Counted from the first letter of the stretch, positions 17,349 to 25,394 are shown. The stretch: DNA of 64,000 nucleotides from Streptomyces formicae (GCF_002556545.1 NZ_CP022685.1:4194001-4258000); one strand, 5' to 3'. Numbers and translations are program-made. The notes: a model not told the origin generated them from the sequence alone.

Positions 17349-17996
17349 ATGACAGGACAGGTACGTACCGTCGACGGCCGTGTGGCCGGTCGACGTGGTC
17401 AGGCGACACGTCAGAAACTGCTCGACTGCCTCAGCGAGATGCTCAGCTCCTCGCCCTACCGGGACGTCAAAGTCATCGACGTCGCCCGGAAGGCGGGGAC
17501 TTCACCCGCGACGTTCTACCAGTACTTCCCGGACGTCGAGGGCGCGGTCCTGGAGATCGCGGAGCAAATGGCCGCCGAGGGCGCCGAGTTGACCCAGCTG
17601 CTCGACGGCCGATCCTGGGTCGGCAAGGCCGGCTGGCAGACCTCCCAGGACCTGGTCGACGGATTCCTCGACTTCTGGCGCAAGAACGACGCGATCCTGC
17701 GCGTCGTCGACCTGGGCGCCGCCGAGGGCGACAAGCGCTTCTACAAGATCCGGATGAAGATCCTCAACTCGGTCAACAACTCCCTTACCGACACGGTGAA
17801 GGAGCTCCAGGCCAAGGGGAAGGTCGACAAGGACGTCAGCCCCGCGGCGATGGCCGGTTCCCTGGTCGCGATGCTCGCCGCGGTCGCCTCGCACCAGCGC
17901 GGCTTCCAGACCTGGGGCGTGAAGCAGGCCGAACTGAAGCCGAATCTGGCACTGTTGGTGCATTTGGGCGTGACCGGCAAGAAGCCGACCAAGTAG
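17349..17996 (+). CDS. TetR-family transcriptional regulator
   Basis: The 215-residue protein has an N-terminal TetR DNA-binding helix-turn-helix: RQKLLDCLSEML, then VKVIDVARKAGTSPATFYQYFPD (about 40-65). Its C-terminal ligand-binding helices show no close resemblance to KstR or KstR2 as I remember them. It is divergent from afsK. It is the only TetR-type gene in the window, and TetR-family repressors typically bind palindromes like the CTGAC-N5-GTCAG sites, so it is a candidate regulator of the catabolon. The lack of a clear operator at its own promoter weakens that. Confidence 0.9.
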   Translation: MTGQVRTVDGRVAGRRGQATRQKLLDCLSEMLSSSPYRDVKVIDVARKAGTSPATFYQYFPDVEGAVLEIAEQMAAEGAELTQLLDGRSWVGKAGWQTSQDLVDGFLDFWRKNDAILRVVDLGAAEGDKRFYKIRMKILNSVNNSLTDTVKELQAKGKVDKDVSPAAMAGSLVAMLAAVASHQRGFQTWGVKQAELKPNLALLVHLGVTGKKPTK

Positions 17997-18017
17997 CACA
18001 CAATTCCTGTCAGCCCC

Positions 18018-18051
18018 GCGGCGGATCAGCCTCATGGAGGTGATCCGCCGC
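18018..18051. terminator. Bidirectional hairpin after the TetR gene
   Basis: GCGGCGGATCA (18018-18028) pairs perfectly with TGATCCGCCGC (18041-18051) across a 12-nt loop. It lies between the convergent TetR and Ddn-like genes and should terminate both. Confidence 0.75.
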
Positions 18052-18075
18052 TGTGGTCTCCGTGCTCGGTACTCC

Positions 18076-18552
18076 TCAGGCGCGGCGCTCCAGCCTGAAC
18101 AGACGGATCTCCCGCTCGATCCGGGACTGGTACGCGGCGTACGGCGGCCAGAACGCCAGCGCCTCCTTCCACACGGCCGCCCGCTCCTCCCCCTCCAGCA
18201 GCCGCGCCCGCACCGGGATGTCCGCGCCCCGCCAGTTGATGTCGGCGTCCGGGTTGGCCAGCAGGTTCGCGGTCCAGGCCGGGTGTCCTTGCCGCCCGAA
18301 GTTGGACCCGATGAGCACCCAGCCGCCCGTGCTCTCCTGCGGCATGCACGCCAGTGGCGTACGCCGGGGAAGGCCGCTCCTGGCCCCCCGCGCCGTCAGG
18401 ATCACCCCCGGCAGCATCTTCGCGCTGAGCAGCACCTTGCCCCGGGTCAGGCGGTGCACCGCGCGGTCCATCGCGGGGATGAAACGCGGCGCGACTTTCG
18501 CGAACGTCCGGGTGGACGACACCTTCTGCATCAGGCGTATGCCCGGCGGCAT
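18076..18552 (-). CDS. Deazaflavin-dependent nitroreductase (Ddn) family protein
   Basis: This 158-residue split-beta-barrel protein resembles the F420-dependent Ddn/FDR family: LTARGARSGLPRRTPL near residue 50, VLIGSNFGRQGHPAWTANLLANP near 78-100 and a C-terminal FWPPYAAYQSRIEREIRLFRL. Family members reduce quinones, nitro compounds or conjugated ketones with F420H2. The ATG overlaps the TGA of the upstream acyl-CoA dehydrogenase (TGATG), so the two are translationally coupled and under the operator at 19849. Confidence 0.85.
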   Translation of the reverse strand: MPPGIRLMQKVSSTRTFAKVAPRFIPAMDRAVHRLTRGKVLLSAKMLPGVILTARGARSGLPRRTPLACMPQESTGGWVLIGSNFGRQGHPAWTANLLANPDADINWRGADIPVRARLLEGEERAAVWKEALAFWPPYAAYQSRIEREIRLFRLERRA

Positions 18553-19805
18553 CAGACGGCCTCTCCCAGGTCGGCGGCGGCGTGGACATCGGCCGCCTCC
18601 TGCCGTACGCCCTCCTCGAACAGCTCCGCGCGTTCGGCCGCGCGCGCCCGCAGCCGGTGCACGGGGCCGAAGAGCAGCTCGTCGCTCGACGCCCGCTTGA
18701 AGTACAGATGGGCCTCGTGCTCCCAGGTGAAGCCGATCCCGCCGTGCAGCTGGACCGCCTCGGACGCGGCCGTGCGCAGCGCGTCGAGGCCCTGCGCGAG
18801 GGCGAGCCCACCGGCCCTTTCGGCGCCCTGCCCGCCGAAGCCCGCGGCCTCGGCACCCGCGGCCCACGCCGCGTAGTAGGCGGCCGACCTGGCGGCCTGC
18901 ACCTGGACGTACACGTCGGCGAGGCGGTGCTTGACCGCCTGGAAGGACCCGATCGCGCGCCCGAACTGCTCGCGCTGCTTGACGTATTCGACGGTCCGCT
19001 CCATGACCCGGTCCGCGGCGCCGACGGCCTCCGCGGCGACGACGGTGGCCGCGACGTCACCGACGGCGGCGAGCGCGGCGGGCACGTCGGCCCCGTCGCC
19101 GCCCAGCAACTCGGCCGCCACGTCGCGCAGTTCGATCCGGGCCTGGGTGCGGGTCTCGTCGAGCGCGGTCCGGCGCGCCCGTGCCATGCCCTCGGCCCCC
19201 TCGCGCACGAGGAAGAGGAGCGTACGGGAACGGGCGAAGCCGCCCGCGTGCGCGGCCACCACGAGGAGGCCCGCGCTGTGCCCGTCGAGGACCTGCTCGG
19301 CCTGCCCGTAGAGCCGCCACGCGCCCTTAGAGAGCCGGGCCTGCACCCCGCCCGCGCGCCCGCCACCGGCCCAGTCGCCGGTGTTGTCGCCGACCAGGCC
19401 GAGCGCCGTGGCGAGCCCGGTGCCGGGCACGGCGAGCGTCGCGGTCAGCTCGCCCGACGCGATGCGGGGAAGCAGTTCGGCGCGCTGCTCTTCGGTGCCG
19501 AGCGCGAGGATCAGCGGGGCGGCGAGCACGGCGGTGGCGAAGAGCGGAGAAGGCGCTAGGGCTCGCCCCAACTCCTCGCACCCGAGCGCGAGTTCGGCCG
19601 CCGTGCAGCCCACGCCTCCGTACGCGTCCGGGAGCGCGAGCCCCGGGAGCCCGAGCTGTTCGGCGAGGGCGGCCCACAGGGCGCCGTCGTACCCGGCCGG
19701 GGTGCGCACGGCGGCCTTGACCTCGTCGGGGCCGCAGCGTTTGGTGATCACTTCGCGAAGGGTGCGGCGGATCTCGCCCTGCTCCGCGCTGAAGGCGGCG
19801 TCCAT
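18552..19805 (-). CDS. Acyl-CoA dehydrogenase
   Basis: The 417-residue flavoprotein has the N-terminal helical domain (LWAALAEQLGLPGLALPDAYGG), a middle beta domain (about 125-235) and the C-terminal four-helix domain with REQFGRAIGSFQAVKHRLAD and LHGGIGFTWEHEAHLYFKRA. The TGWE-type FAD-binding signature is visible, but the base position cannot be fixed by eye. It is likely to introduce an alpha-beta double bond into an acyl-CoA of the catabolon. GGAGGAG precedes the ATG. It is the first gene of a two-gene operon with the Ddn-like gene. Confidence 0.9.
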   Translation of the reverse strand: MDAAFSAEQGEIRRTLREVITKRCGPDEVKAAVRTPAGYDGALWAALAEQLGLPGLALPDAYGGVGCTAAELALGCEELGRALAPSPLFATAVLAAPLILALGTEEQRAELLPRIASGELTATLAVPGTGLATALGLVGDNTGDWAGGGRAGGVQARLSKGAWRLYGQAEQVLDGHSAGLLVVAAHAGGFARSRTLLFLVREGAEGMARARRTALDETRTQARIELRDVAAELLGGDGADVPAALAAVGDVAATVVAAEAVGAADRVMERTVEYVKQREQFGRAIGSFQAVKHRLADVYVQVQAARSAAYYAAWAAGAEAAGFGGQGAERAGGLALAQGLDALRTAASEAVQLHGGIGFTWEHEAHLYFKRASSDELLFGPVHRLRARAAERAELFEEGVRQEAADVHAAADLGEAV

Positions 19806-19848
19806 CGGCAGGCTCCTCCCCCGGGCGCCGGACGGCCCGGACCCGGAT

Positions 19849-19863
19849 CTGACGGGCCGTCAT
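19849..19863 (-). promoter_or_regulatory. Operator of the acyl-CoA dehydrogenase-Ddn operon
   Basis: CTGACGGGCCGTCAT, one mismatch in the right arm, lies 44 nt upstream of the dehydrogenase start. The interval 19864-19979 to the next operator contains no gene and a G-rich run. Confidence 0.65.
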
Positions 19864-19979
19864 GTTAGGACGGTGGCGGCGATATGCACAGAGCGGCGAC
19901 GGGTCGAGCGCCCGCGTGGGGGGGGGGATCCCACCACGGGTCGGCGGGGCGATCCCGCCCCTCCTCCACCACCCCATAT

Positions 19980-19994
19980 CTGATGTACCGTCAG
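19980..19994 (+). promoter_or_regulatory. Operator overlapping a leaderless promoter of thiolase 2
   Basis: CTGATGTACCGTCAG ends only 4 nt before the ATG at 19999, leaving no room for a ribosome-binding site. TACCGT at 19986-19991 is a plausible -10 placed correctly for transcription starting at the A of the ATG. The operator would therefore cover the -10 of a leaderless gene. Confidence 0.65.
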
Positions 19995-19998
19995 ATTC

Positions 19999-21180
19999 AT
20001 GGCTACTGCTACCCGCTCCACCTCCCGCAAGGTCGCCGTCGTCGGCGTGGCCCTCTCGGACTGCGGCCGGGTCGACGAGGCCACGCCCTACGCCCTGCAC
20101 GCCCAGGCCGCACGTCGCGCGCTCGCCGACTCGGGGCTCGGCCGCGACGTGATCGACGGCATCGCGTCGGCGGGCCTCGGCACGCTCGCACCGGTCGAGG
20201 TAGCGGAGTACCTGGGGATCAAACCCCGCTGGGTGGACTCGACGTCGGTCGGCGGAGCCACCTGGGAGGTGATGGCGGCGCACGCGGCGGAGGCGATCGC
20301 GGCGGGCCGCGCCAACGCCGTTCTGCTCGTGTACGGCTCGACGGCCCGCGCGGACATCAAGGCGAAACGGCGTACGTCCAACCTGTCGTTCGGCGCGCGG
20401 GGCCCGTTGCAGTTCGAAGTCCCCTACGGGCACTCCCTGATCGCGAAGTACGCGATGGCCGCGCGCCGCCACATGCACGAGTACGGCACGACCCTCGAAC
20501 AGCTCGCCTCGGTGGCGGTCCAGGCGCGGGCGAACGCGGCGACCAATCCGGACGCGATGTTCCGCGACCCGATCACCGTCGACGACGTCCTGAGCGGCCC
20601 GATGATCGCGGACCCGTTCACCAAACTGCACTGCTGCATACGCTCCGACGGCGGCTGCGCGGTGCTGCTCGCCGCAGAGGACTACGTACCGGACTGCGCG
20701 TCCGAACCGGTGTGGGTCCTCGGCGCGGGCGAGCACGTCTCGCACACCACGATGTCCGAGTGGGACGACTTCACGGTCTCCCCCGCGGCGGTCAGCGGCC
20801 GCCTGGCGTTCGAACGCGCGGGCGTGCGTCCCGCCGACGTCGACATCGCACAGATCTACGACGCCTTCACCTACATGACGATGGTGACCCTGGAGGACCT
20901 CGGCTTCTGCGCCAAGGGCGAGGGCGGCGCCTTCGTGGAGAAGGGCAGACTCCTCCGGGACGGCGAACTCCCGACCAACACGGACGGCGGCGGCCTGTCG
21001 GCCCAACACCCCGGCATGCGGGGGCTGTTCCTGATGGTGGAGGCGGTACGTCAACTGCGGGGGCAGGCGGGCGACGGGCAGGTGCGGCGCCCGGACGGAG
21101 ACCTGCCGAAGCTGGCGGTGGCTTCGGGGACGGGTGGGTGGTTCTGCTCTTCGGGAACGGTGGTGTTGGGGCGGGGGTGA
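19999..21180 (+). CDS. SCP2-type thiolase/aldolase family protein, cysteine-less
   Basis: This 393-residue protein is a second lipid-transfer/SCP2-type thiolase, sharing RRHMHEYGTT, VDIAQIYDAF and a TNTDGGGLSAQHPG segment with the first. At the position where the first copy has Cys87, this one reads SVGGATWEVMAAH with no cysteine. By analogy with Ltp2 it may be a retro-aldolase rather than a thiolase. It lacks an adjoining DUF35 gene; a second DUF35 gene lies 1.8 kb further on the opposite strand. The gene appears leaderless with the operator at its start. Confidence 0.85.
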   Translation: MATATRSTSRKVAVVGVALSDCGRVDEATPYALHAQAARRALADSGLGRDVIDGIASAGLGTLAPVEVAEYLGIKPRWVDSTSVGGATWEVMAAHAAEAIAAGRANAVLLVYGSTARADIKAKRRTSNLSFGARGPLQFEVPYGHSLIAKYAMAARRHMHEYGTTLEQLASVAVQARANAATNPDAMFRDPITVDDVLSGPMIADPFTKLHCCIRSDGGCAVLLAAEDYVPDCASEPVWVLGAGEHVSHTTMSEWDDFTVSPAAVSGRLAFERAGVRPADVDIAQIYDAFTYMTMVTLEDLGFCAKGEGGAFVEKGRLLRDGELPTNTDGGGLSAQHPGMRGLFLMVEAVRQLRGQAGDGQVRRPDGDLPKLAVASGTGGWFCSSGTVVLGRG

Positions 21181-21213
21181 GAGGAAGGGACTCGGCAGGC
21201 CGGGGCGCGGTCG

Positions 21214-21253
21214 GCGGATCCTCACACGTCACAGCGGATCCTCACGCGTCACA
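21214..21253 (+). repeat. Two 20-bp direct repeats upstream of the PNPOx-like gene
   Basis: GCGGATCCTCACACGTCACA (21214-21233) is followed at once by GCGGATCCTCACGCGTCACA (21234-21253), with a single difference. They end 8 nt before the ATG at 21262, in promoter or leader position. They could bind a regulator or be a simple duplication. Confidence 0.6.
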
Positions 21254-21261
21254 ATCGGCCC

Positions 21262-21942
21262 ATGACGTCATCCTCTGAGTTCCAGCGGCTCCTGCGGGAG
21301 CAGCGGGTCTGGGACATCGACCTGCCCGCCTTCGACGCGGCGGCGGCACCGGCGGAGCCGCTGTCCCTCTTCCACGCGTGGTTCGCGGACGCGGTGGCCG
21401 CCGGGCAGACCGAGCCGCACACCATGGGCCTTGCGACCGTGGACGAGGCGGGGCTGCCCGACGTACGCACGGTGATGCTGCACGACGCCGACCGGCGCGG
21501 CTGGCACTTCGCCTCGCACGCGAGCAGTGCGAAGGGGCGCCAGCTCGCCGCCCGCCCGGCCGCCGCCCTGCACTTCTACTGGCCCGCGCTGGCCCGCCAG
21601 ATCCGCGTACGCGGCAGGGTGACCGAGGCCCCCCACCACGAGGGGATCGCGGATCTGCACGCCCGCTCGACCGGCGCCCTCGCGGCGGCGCTCGTGGGTC
21701 ACCAGAGCGAAGTCCTGTCGTCCTCGGACGAGCTGGCGCGGGCCTCGGCGGACGCCTGGGAGCGGGCGGCCGCCGAGCCGGACGCGGACGCGGCGTCGTG
21801 GACGCTGTACGTGCTCGACCCGGTCGAGGTGGAGTACTTCCAGGGGGACGCGCGGCGACGGCACGTGCGGCTGCGCTACCGGTGGGACGCTGACCAAGCC
21901 ACCGAACACGGCGCCTGGGTGCGCGAGTTGCTGTGGCCCTAG
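21262..21942 (+). CDS. Pyridoxamine 5'-phosphate oxidase family protein
   Basis: The 226-residue split-barrel flavoprotein follows the PdxH layout. It has PHTMGLATVDEAGLPDVRTVMLH (about 52-74), the FMN-binding FASHASSAKGRQL, a central FYWPALARQIRVRG, and a C-terminal VEYFQGDARRRHVRLRYRW that resembles the PNPOx dimerisation tail ending in R-W. It may oxidise PNP or PMP to PLP, or be a catabolic relative. Streptomyces often has several such genes. No operator of the catabolon family was seen; instead two 20-bp direct repeats precede it. Confidence 0.82.
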   Translation: MTSSSEFQRLLREQRVWDIDLPAFDAAAAPAEPLSLFHAWFADAVAAGQTEPHTMGLATVDEAGLPDVRTVMLHDADRRGWHFASHASSAKGRQLAARPAAALHFYWPALARQIRVRGRVTEAPHHEGIADLHARSTGALAAALVGHQSEVLSSSDELARASADAWERAAAEPDADAASWTLYVLDPVEVEYFQGDARRRHVRLRYRWDADQATEHGAWVRELLWP

Positions 21943-21961
21943 CGTCGCCGCCGACTCCCTC

Positions 21962-22834
21962 CTAGGAAGTGAACTCGTACTGGATGTAGTCGCGGACGGG
22001 CCGGTAGCCGATGCGCTGGTAGAGGCTGTTGCTGGTCGGGTTGTCGAGGTCGGTGAAGAGCAGGACCTCGGACGCGCCCGCGTCGAGGGCGGCGCGGCTG
22101 ACCGCCACGGTGGCGGCGCCCCCGTAGCCGCGGCCGCGCAGCGCCGCCGGGGTGTAGACGGGGGCGACGCGGACCTGGCCCGCCGTGCGGCGGGTGACAC
22201 CGGCCATCGCGGCGGGGGTGCCGTCGGGGGTCTCCCAGAGGGTGATGCCTCCGTAGGCGAGGCGCGAGTCGACCCACGCGCCGGGGCCCATCGCCGGGCG
22301 CTCACCGACCGCCTCGCCGAACTCCTCGTGCCAGCGCGACAGGAGCTCACGGTCCGCCCCGGTGGCGACGCGGGCGCGGCCGGGCGGCGCGGGCTCGGGC
22401 GGGGTGAGGGTGCCGAGCCGGTAGAGCCGCTGATGGATCACGGCCGACGCGGTGGCCCCGGTCTGCTTCTCCCAGGCCCGGGCGAACGCCTCCCCCGTGG
22501 CGGCATCGGCGGCGACCCCCGGCAGGTCCGGACTCACGTCGGCGAGCTGGCGGGCGAGGGCCTCCGCGGCCTCGGGGTCGAGCGGACTGGGGCAGAGGCG
22601 GTGCGGAGGGGTCCGCACGAAGGCGCCACGGACATCGCCGTCGGCACCGGCGTACGTACCGAAGAGCGGCGCCCCCTTCCCGTACGCCTGGAGCCCCCGC
22701 GCGCGCAGGGTGTCCGTGACGCTGAGCAGGGCGGTGTGCGGGGCGGGCGCGGAGTGCAGGAACGCTTCGGCGTGCGCGAGGAACCCGTCGAGATCGGTAG
22801 TCAACTGCCAGGCGGGATGCGGTTCGGAGGGCAT
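21962..22834 (-). CDS. GNAT-family N-acetyltransferase
   Basis: This protein of about 290 residues has a divergent N-terminal half and a C-terminal GNAT fold. The acetyl-CoA pyrophosphate-binding segment VYTPAALRGRGYGGAATVA is near residue 225, followed by VLLFTDLDNPTSNSLYQRIGYRP. Substrate unknown. The start at 22834 (MPSEPHPAW) is preferred over a GTG at 22867. It is convergent with the PNPOx-like gene. Confidence 0.82.
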   Translation of the reverse strand: MPSEPHPAWQLTTDLDGFLAHAEAFLHSAPAPHTALLSVTDTLRARGLQAYGKGAPLFGTYAGADGDVRGAFVRTPPHRLCPSPLDPEAAEALARQLADVSPDLPGVAADAATGEAFARAWEKQTGATASAVIHQRLYRLGTLTPPEPAPPGRARVATGADRELLSRWHEEFGEAVGERPAMGPGAWVDSRLAYGGITLWETPDGTPAAMAGVTRRTAGQVRVAPVYTPAALRGRGYGGAATVAVSRAALDAGASEVLLFTDLDNPTSNSLYQRIGYRPVRDYIQYEFTS

Positions 22835-22949
22835 GGCCCATGGTGCACGGAGCGTCTCCACCCGCACAAAAGCATTTCGGGGACGTGTCCCGGCCCGGTC
22901 GCCCGAGGCACCACCCCGGCGCCGACCCCAGCCCCCGCCCCGTCGCTCG

Positions 22950-23408
22950 CTACCCGCGCCCCACGCGCCCCGGGGGCTCGAACACGGGCACCACGTAGTC
23001 CCCGACCTCCCGGAACGCCACCTCCACCGCCATCCCGACCCGCAGCTCTCCCTCTCCCTGCCCCTCCCCCACCGCGCAGCCGACGATCTCCGTCATCATG
23101 CGCGGGCCCTCGGCGAGGTCGACGACCGCGGCGACGTAGGGGACGCGGCCGCCGAAGGGGGGCAGGTCGTTGCGGTGGACCACCGACCACGTGTAGAGCG
23201 TGGCCCGGCCGCTGGCCCGCTCCCAGGTGACGTCCTCGCTCCAGCACCGCGGGCAGAACTCGCGCGGATAGTGGTGCGCCGCGCCGCACGCCCCACAGCG
23301 GCGGATCAGGAGTCGGCCCTCCGCCGCCGCGTCCCAGTAGGGGCGGGTGAAGGCATCGGCCTCCGGAAGATCGAACCGCATGCCGTCCGTACCCATGCCG
23401 CCGCCCAT
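22950..23408 (-). CDS. DUF35 OB-fold, zinc-ribbon protein (second copy)
   Basis: The 152-residue protein has the zinc ribbon CGACG (about 38-42) and CPRC (53-56) and an OB-fold with TLYTWSVVHRNDLPPFGGRVPYV. It resembles the DUF35 protein at 11674 and would partner an SCP2-type thiolase, most likely the orphan one at 19999. Its start overlaps the stop of the DoxX gene (TGATG); an ATG at 23396 is an alternative. The operator upstream of DoxX at 23919 probably controls both genes. Confidence 0.85.
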   Translation of the reverse strand: MGGGMGTDGMRFDLPEADAFTRPYWDAAAEGRLLIRRCGACGAAHHYPREFCPRCWSEDVTWERASGRATLYTWSVVHRNDLPPFGGRVPYVAAVVDLAEGPRMMTEIVGCAVGEGQGEGELRVGMAVEVAFREVGDYVVPVFEPPGRVGRG

Positions 23409-23857
23409 CAGAAGAGTCCGATCGTGTTGTCGAGGGACCAGCTCTGCCAGGACATGGCGAGGAGGGCGACGAGCGAGGCGAGCGCCATCATCGCGTTCTG
23501 CCCCTGCTCGGCCCAGTCGTGGATCATCAGGACGAGATAGATGAGGTTGAGGAGCAGGCCGCCGATCAGTGCGATCGGGGTGAGGAAGCCGACGATCAGG
23601 CCGAGGCCCAGGGCGAGTTCGGCATAGACGACGACGTACGCCATCGTCCTCGGCCGGGGCGCGACGACCGTGTCGAAGCCGCTGCGGACCGCGTTCCACC
23701 GGTGCTCGGCGGCCACGTCGGACGCCCACGCGATGCCCGTACCCCGCTCGAACCAGCCTTTCTTGTCCTTGTGGCGCCAGCCCTCCAGCCACCACAGGCC
23801 GAGACCTATGCGGAGCACGGCGAGCCATTCGGCGCCGGTGAGCCAGATCGAGTCCAT
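23408..23857 (-). CDS. DoxX-family membrane protein
   Basis: This 149-residue protein has hydrophobic helices at about 8-25, 68-90, 92-110 and 120-138, matching DoxX/DoxD-like proteins. In other actinobacteria such proteins form membrane oxidoreductase complexes for redox control. The ATG at 23857 follows GAAGAGG at 7 nt. It is the first gene of the operon with DUF35 copy 2. Confidence 0.8.
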   Translation of the reverse strand: MDSIWLTGAEWLAVLRIGLGLWWLEGWRHKDKKGWFERGTGIAWASDVAAEHRWNAVRSGFDTVVAPRPRTMAYVVVYAELALGLGLIVGFLTPIALIGGLLLNLIYLVLMIHDWAEQGQNAMMALASLVALLAMSWQSWSLDNTIGLF

Positions 23858-23918
23858 GCCGTGGCCTCTTCTCCTTCGGCTTACGGGTACGCGCACGTCG
23901 GTCGGCGGTCACGCGTTT

Positions 23919-23933
23919 CTGACGGTACGTCAG
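23919..23933 (-). promoter_or_regulatory. Operator of the DoxX-DUF35 operon
   Basis: CTGACGGTACGTCAG has perfect arms and lies 62 nt upstream of the DoxX start. It also lies 122 bp from the start of the divergent monooxygenase gene. Confidence 0.75.
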
Positions 23934-24028
23934 TTCAGCGCAAGGGAAGGCCGGTGCGCAAGGGGCCGGAGCCGCGCACACCCCGTGATCAATTCGCAAC
24001 CGGTTCCGGACTTGACCGTCACCCATCA

Positions 24029-24046
24029 AGTAATCGCGCGGTTACT
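24029..24046 (+). promoter_or_regulatory. Different palindrome at the monooxygenase promoter
   Basis: AGTAATCGCGCGGTTACT is an 18-bp near-perfect palindrome (one mismatched pair) ending 8 nt before the monooxygenase ATG. It shares no arm with the catabolon operator, so this gene seems to answer to another regulator. TACTCT at 24043-24048 could be a -10 for a nearly leaderless transcript. Confidence 0.55.
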
Positions 24047-24054
24047 CTCCAGTC

Positions 24055-25224
24055 ATGGCCGACTCGACACCTCCGCTCACGACCCAGCAGGACCGCCCCG
24101 TCTACGTCATCGGCGGCGGTCCCGGCGGGCTCTCCGTGGCGGCGGCCCTGCGCGCACGCGGCATACGCGCGGTCGTCCTGGAGAAGTCCGAACGCGTCGG
24201 CGCCTCCTGGCGCGGCCACTACGACCGCCTCCGGCTGCACACGACCCGCCGGCTCTCCGGCCTGCCCGGCCTGCCCATCCCCAGGTCGTTCGGTCGCTGG
24301 GTGGCACGTGACAACGTGGTCCGCTACCTGGAGAAGTACGCCGAGTACCACTGCCTCGACGTCGTCACCGGCGTCGAGGTGACCGGCCTCGAACGTGCCC
24401 CCGACGGCACCGGCTGGCTCCTGCACGCCACCGGCGGGCGGGAGTTGACGGGCAGCGCGGTCGTCGTCGCCACCGGCTACAACCACACCCCGCACCTCCC
24501 CGACTGGCCCGGCCTGGAGACCTACTCCGGCGAACTCCTGCACGCGAGCGCCTACCGCGACCCCGCCCCCTACGCGGGCAAGGACGTCCTGGTCGTCGGC
24601 GTCGGCAACACCGGCGCCGAGATCGCCGTCGACCTCGTCGAGGGCGGCGCGTCCCGGGTGCGGCTCGCGGTGCGCACGGCGCCGCACATCGTGCGCAGGT
24701 CCACGGCCGGGTGGCCCGCGCAGCGCACGGGCATCCTGTGCCGGCGGCTGCCGGTCGCCCTGGTCGACCGCCTGTCGGGCCCGCTCGCCCGGATCAGCGT
24801 CCCCGACCTGTCGGCCAAGGGCCTGCCCCGCCCCGAGACCGGCCTGTACTCGCGGGCCAACGAGGGGGCGATCCCGGTCCAGGACGTGGGCCTGATCGAC
24901 GCGGTGCGCGCGGGGCGCGTCGAGCCGGTCGCCGCGGTGGAGTCCTTCGAGGACGGCAAGGTGGCCCTCGCCGACGGCACGCTCATCGCCCCGGAAACGG
25001 TCATCGCCGCGACGGGCTACCGCCGCGCCCTGGAACCCCTGGTGGGCACCCTCACCCCCCTGGACGCCCGGGGCCGCCCCACCACCCACGGCCCCCGCAC
25101 CTCCCCCCAGTCCCCCGACCTCTACTTCACCGGCTTCACCAACCCCATCAGCGGAATGCTCCGCGAACTCTCCCGAGACGCAGAAAAGATCGCCAAGGCA
25201 ATAGCCCGCCGCCACCACACCTAG
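24055..25224 (+). CDS. Flavin-containing monooxygenase (FMO/YUC-like)
   Basis: The 389-residue protein has an N-terminal FAD site YVIGGGPGGLSVAAAL (about 16-33), a second dinucleotide (NADPH) site VVGVGNTGAEIA near residue 185 and a late VIAATGYR motif. It resembles YUC-type and bacterial FMOs that oxygenate soft nucleophiles or perform Baeyer-Villiger reactions. The BVMO fingerprint FxGxxxHxxxWP is not evident; near it reads ATGYNHTPHLPDWPG. It is flanked by catabolon operons but has its own palindrome. A REP array follows it. Confidence 0.85.
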   Translation: MADSTPPLTTQQDRPVYVIGGGPGGLSVAAALRARGIRAVVLEKSERVGASWRGHYDRLRLHTTRRLSGLPGLPIPRSFGRWVARDNVVRYLEKYAEYHCLDVVTGVEVTGLERAPDGTGWLLHATGGRELTGSAVVVATGYNHTPHLPDWPGLETYSGELLHASAYRDPAPYAGKDVLVVGVGNTGAEIAVDLVEGGASRVRLAVRTAPHIVRRSTAGWPAQRTGILCRRLPVALVDRLSGPLARISVPDLSAKGLPRPETGLYSRANEGAIPVQDVGLIDAVRAGRVEPVAAVESFEDGKVALADGTLIAPETVIAATGYRRALEPLVGTLTPLDARGRPTTHGPRTSPQSPDLYFTGFTNPISGMLRELSRDAEKIAKAIARRHHT

Positions 25225-25229
25225 CCCCT

Positions 25230-25394
25230 CCCCCCGCTCAGGGGCGCGGGGAACTGCGCAATCCTTGATCCGCGCGAGGAACGACGCGGCCACCCAGGAA
25301 CAAGCGAGGAACGACGCAGCCGTTTAGGGGCGCGGGGAACTGCGCAGTCTTTTAGGGGCGCGAGGAACGGCGCAAGGGGCGCGAGGAACGGCGC
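25230..25394 (+). repeat. Array of REP-like repeats downstream of the monooxygenase gene
   Basis: The region between the monooxygenase gene and the next operator carries six copies of the REP core. Three match well or with two changes (25241-25259, 25327-25345, 25355-25373), one is at 25376-25394, and two are degenerate 16-17-bp copies (25271-25287, 25302-25317). Two close forms alternate: GGGGCGCGGGGAACTGCGC and GGGGCGCGAGGAACGGCGC. From 25395 to 25501 only a C-rich tail and no gene was seen. Confidence 0.8.

Noticed and set aside
17341..17355. CTGACGGCATGACAG at the TetR start as an operator of the window-wide family
   Set aside because: Only the left arm fits; the right arm is GACAG rather than GTCAG.
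25241..25394. Possible CRISPR array
   Set aside because: Spacings are irregular (10-40 bp), units vary, and there are no cas genes. It is a REP array.
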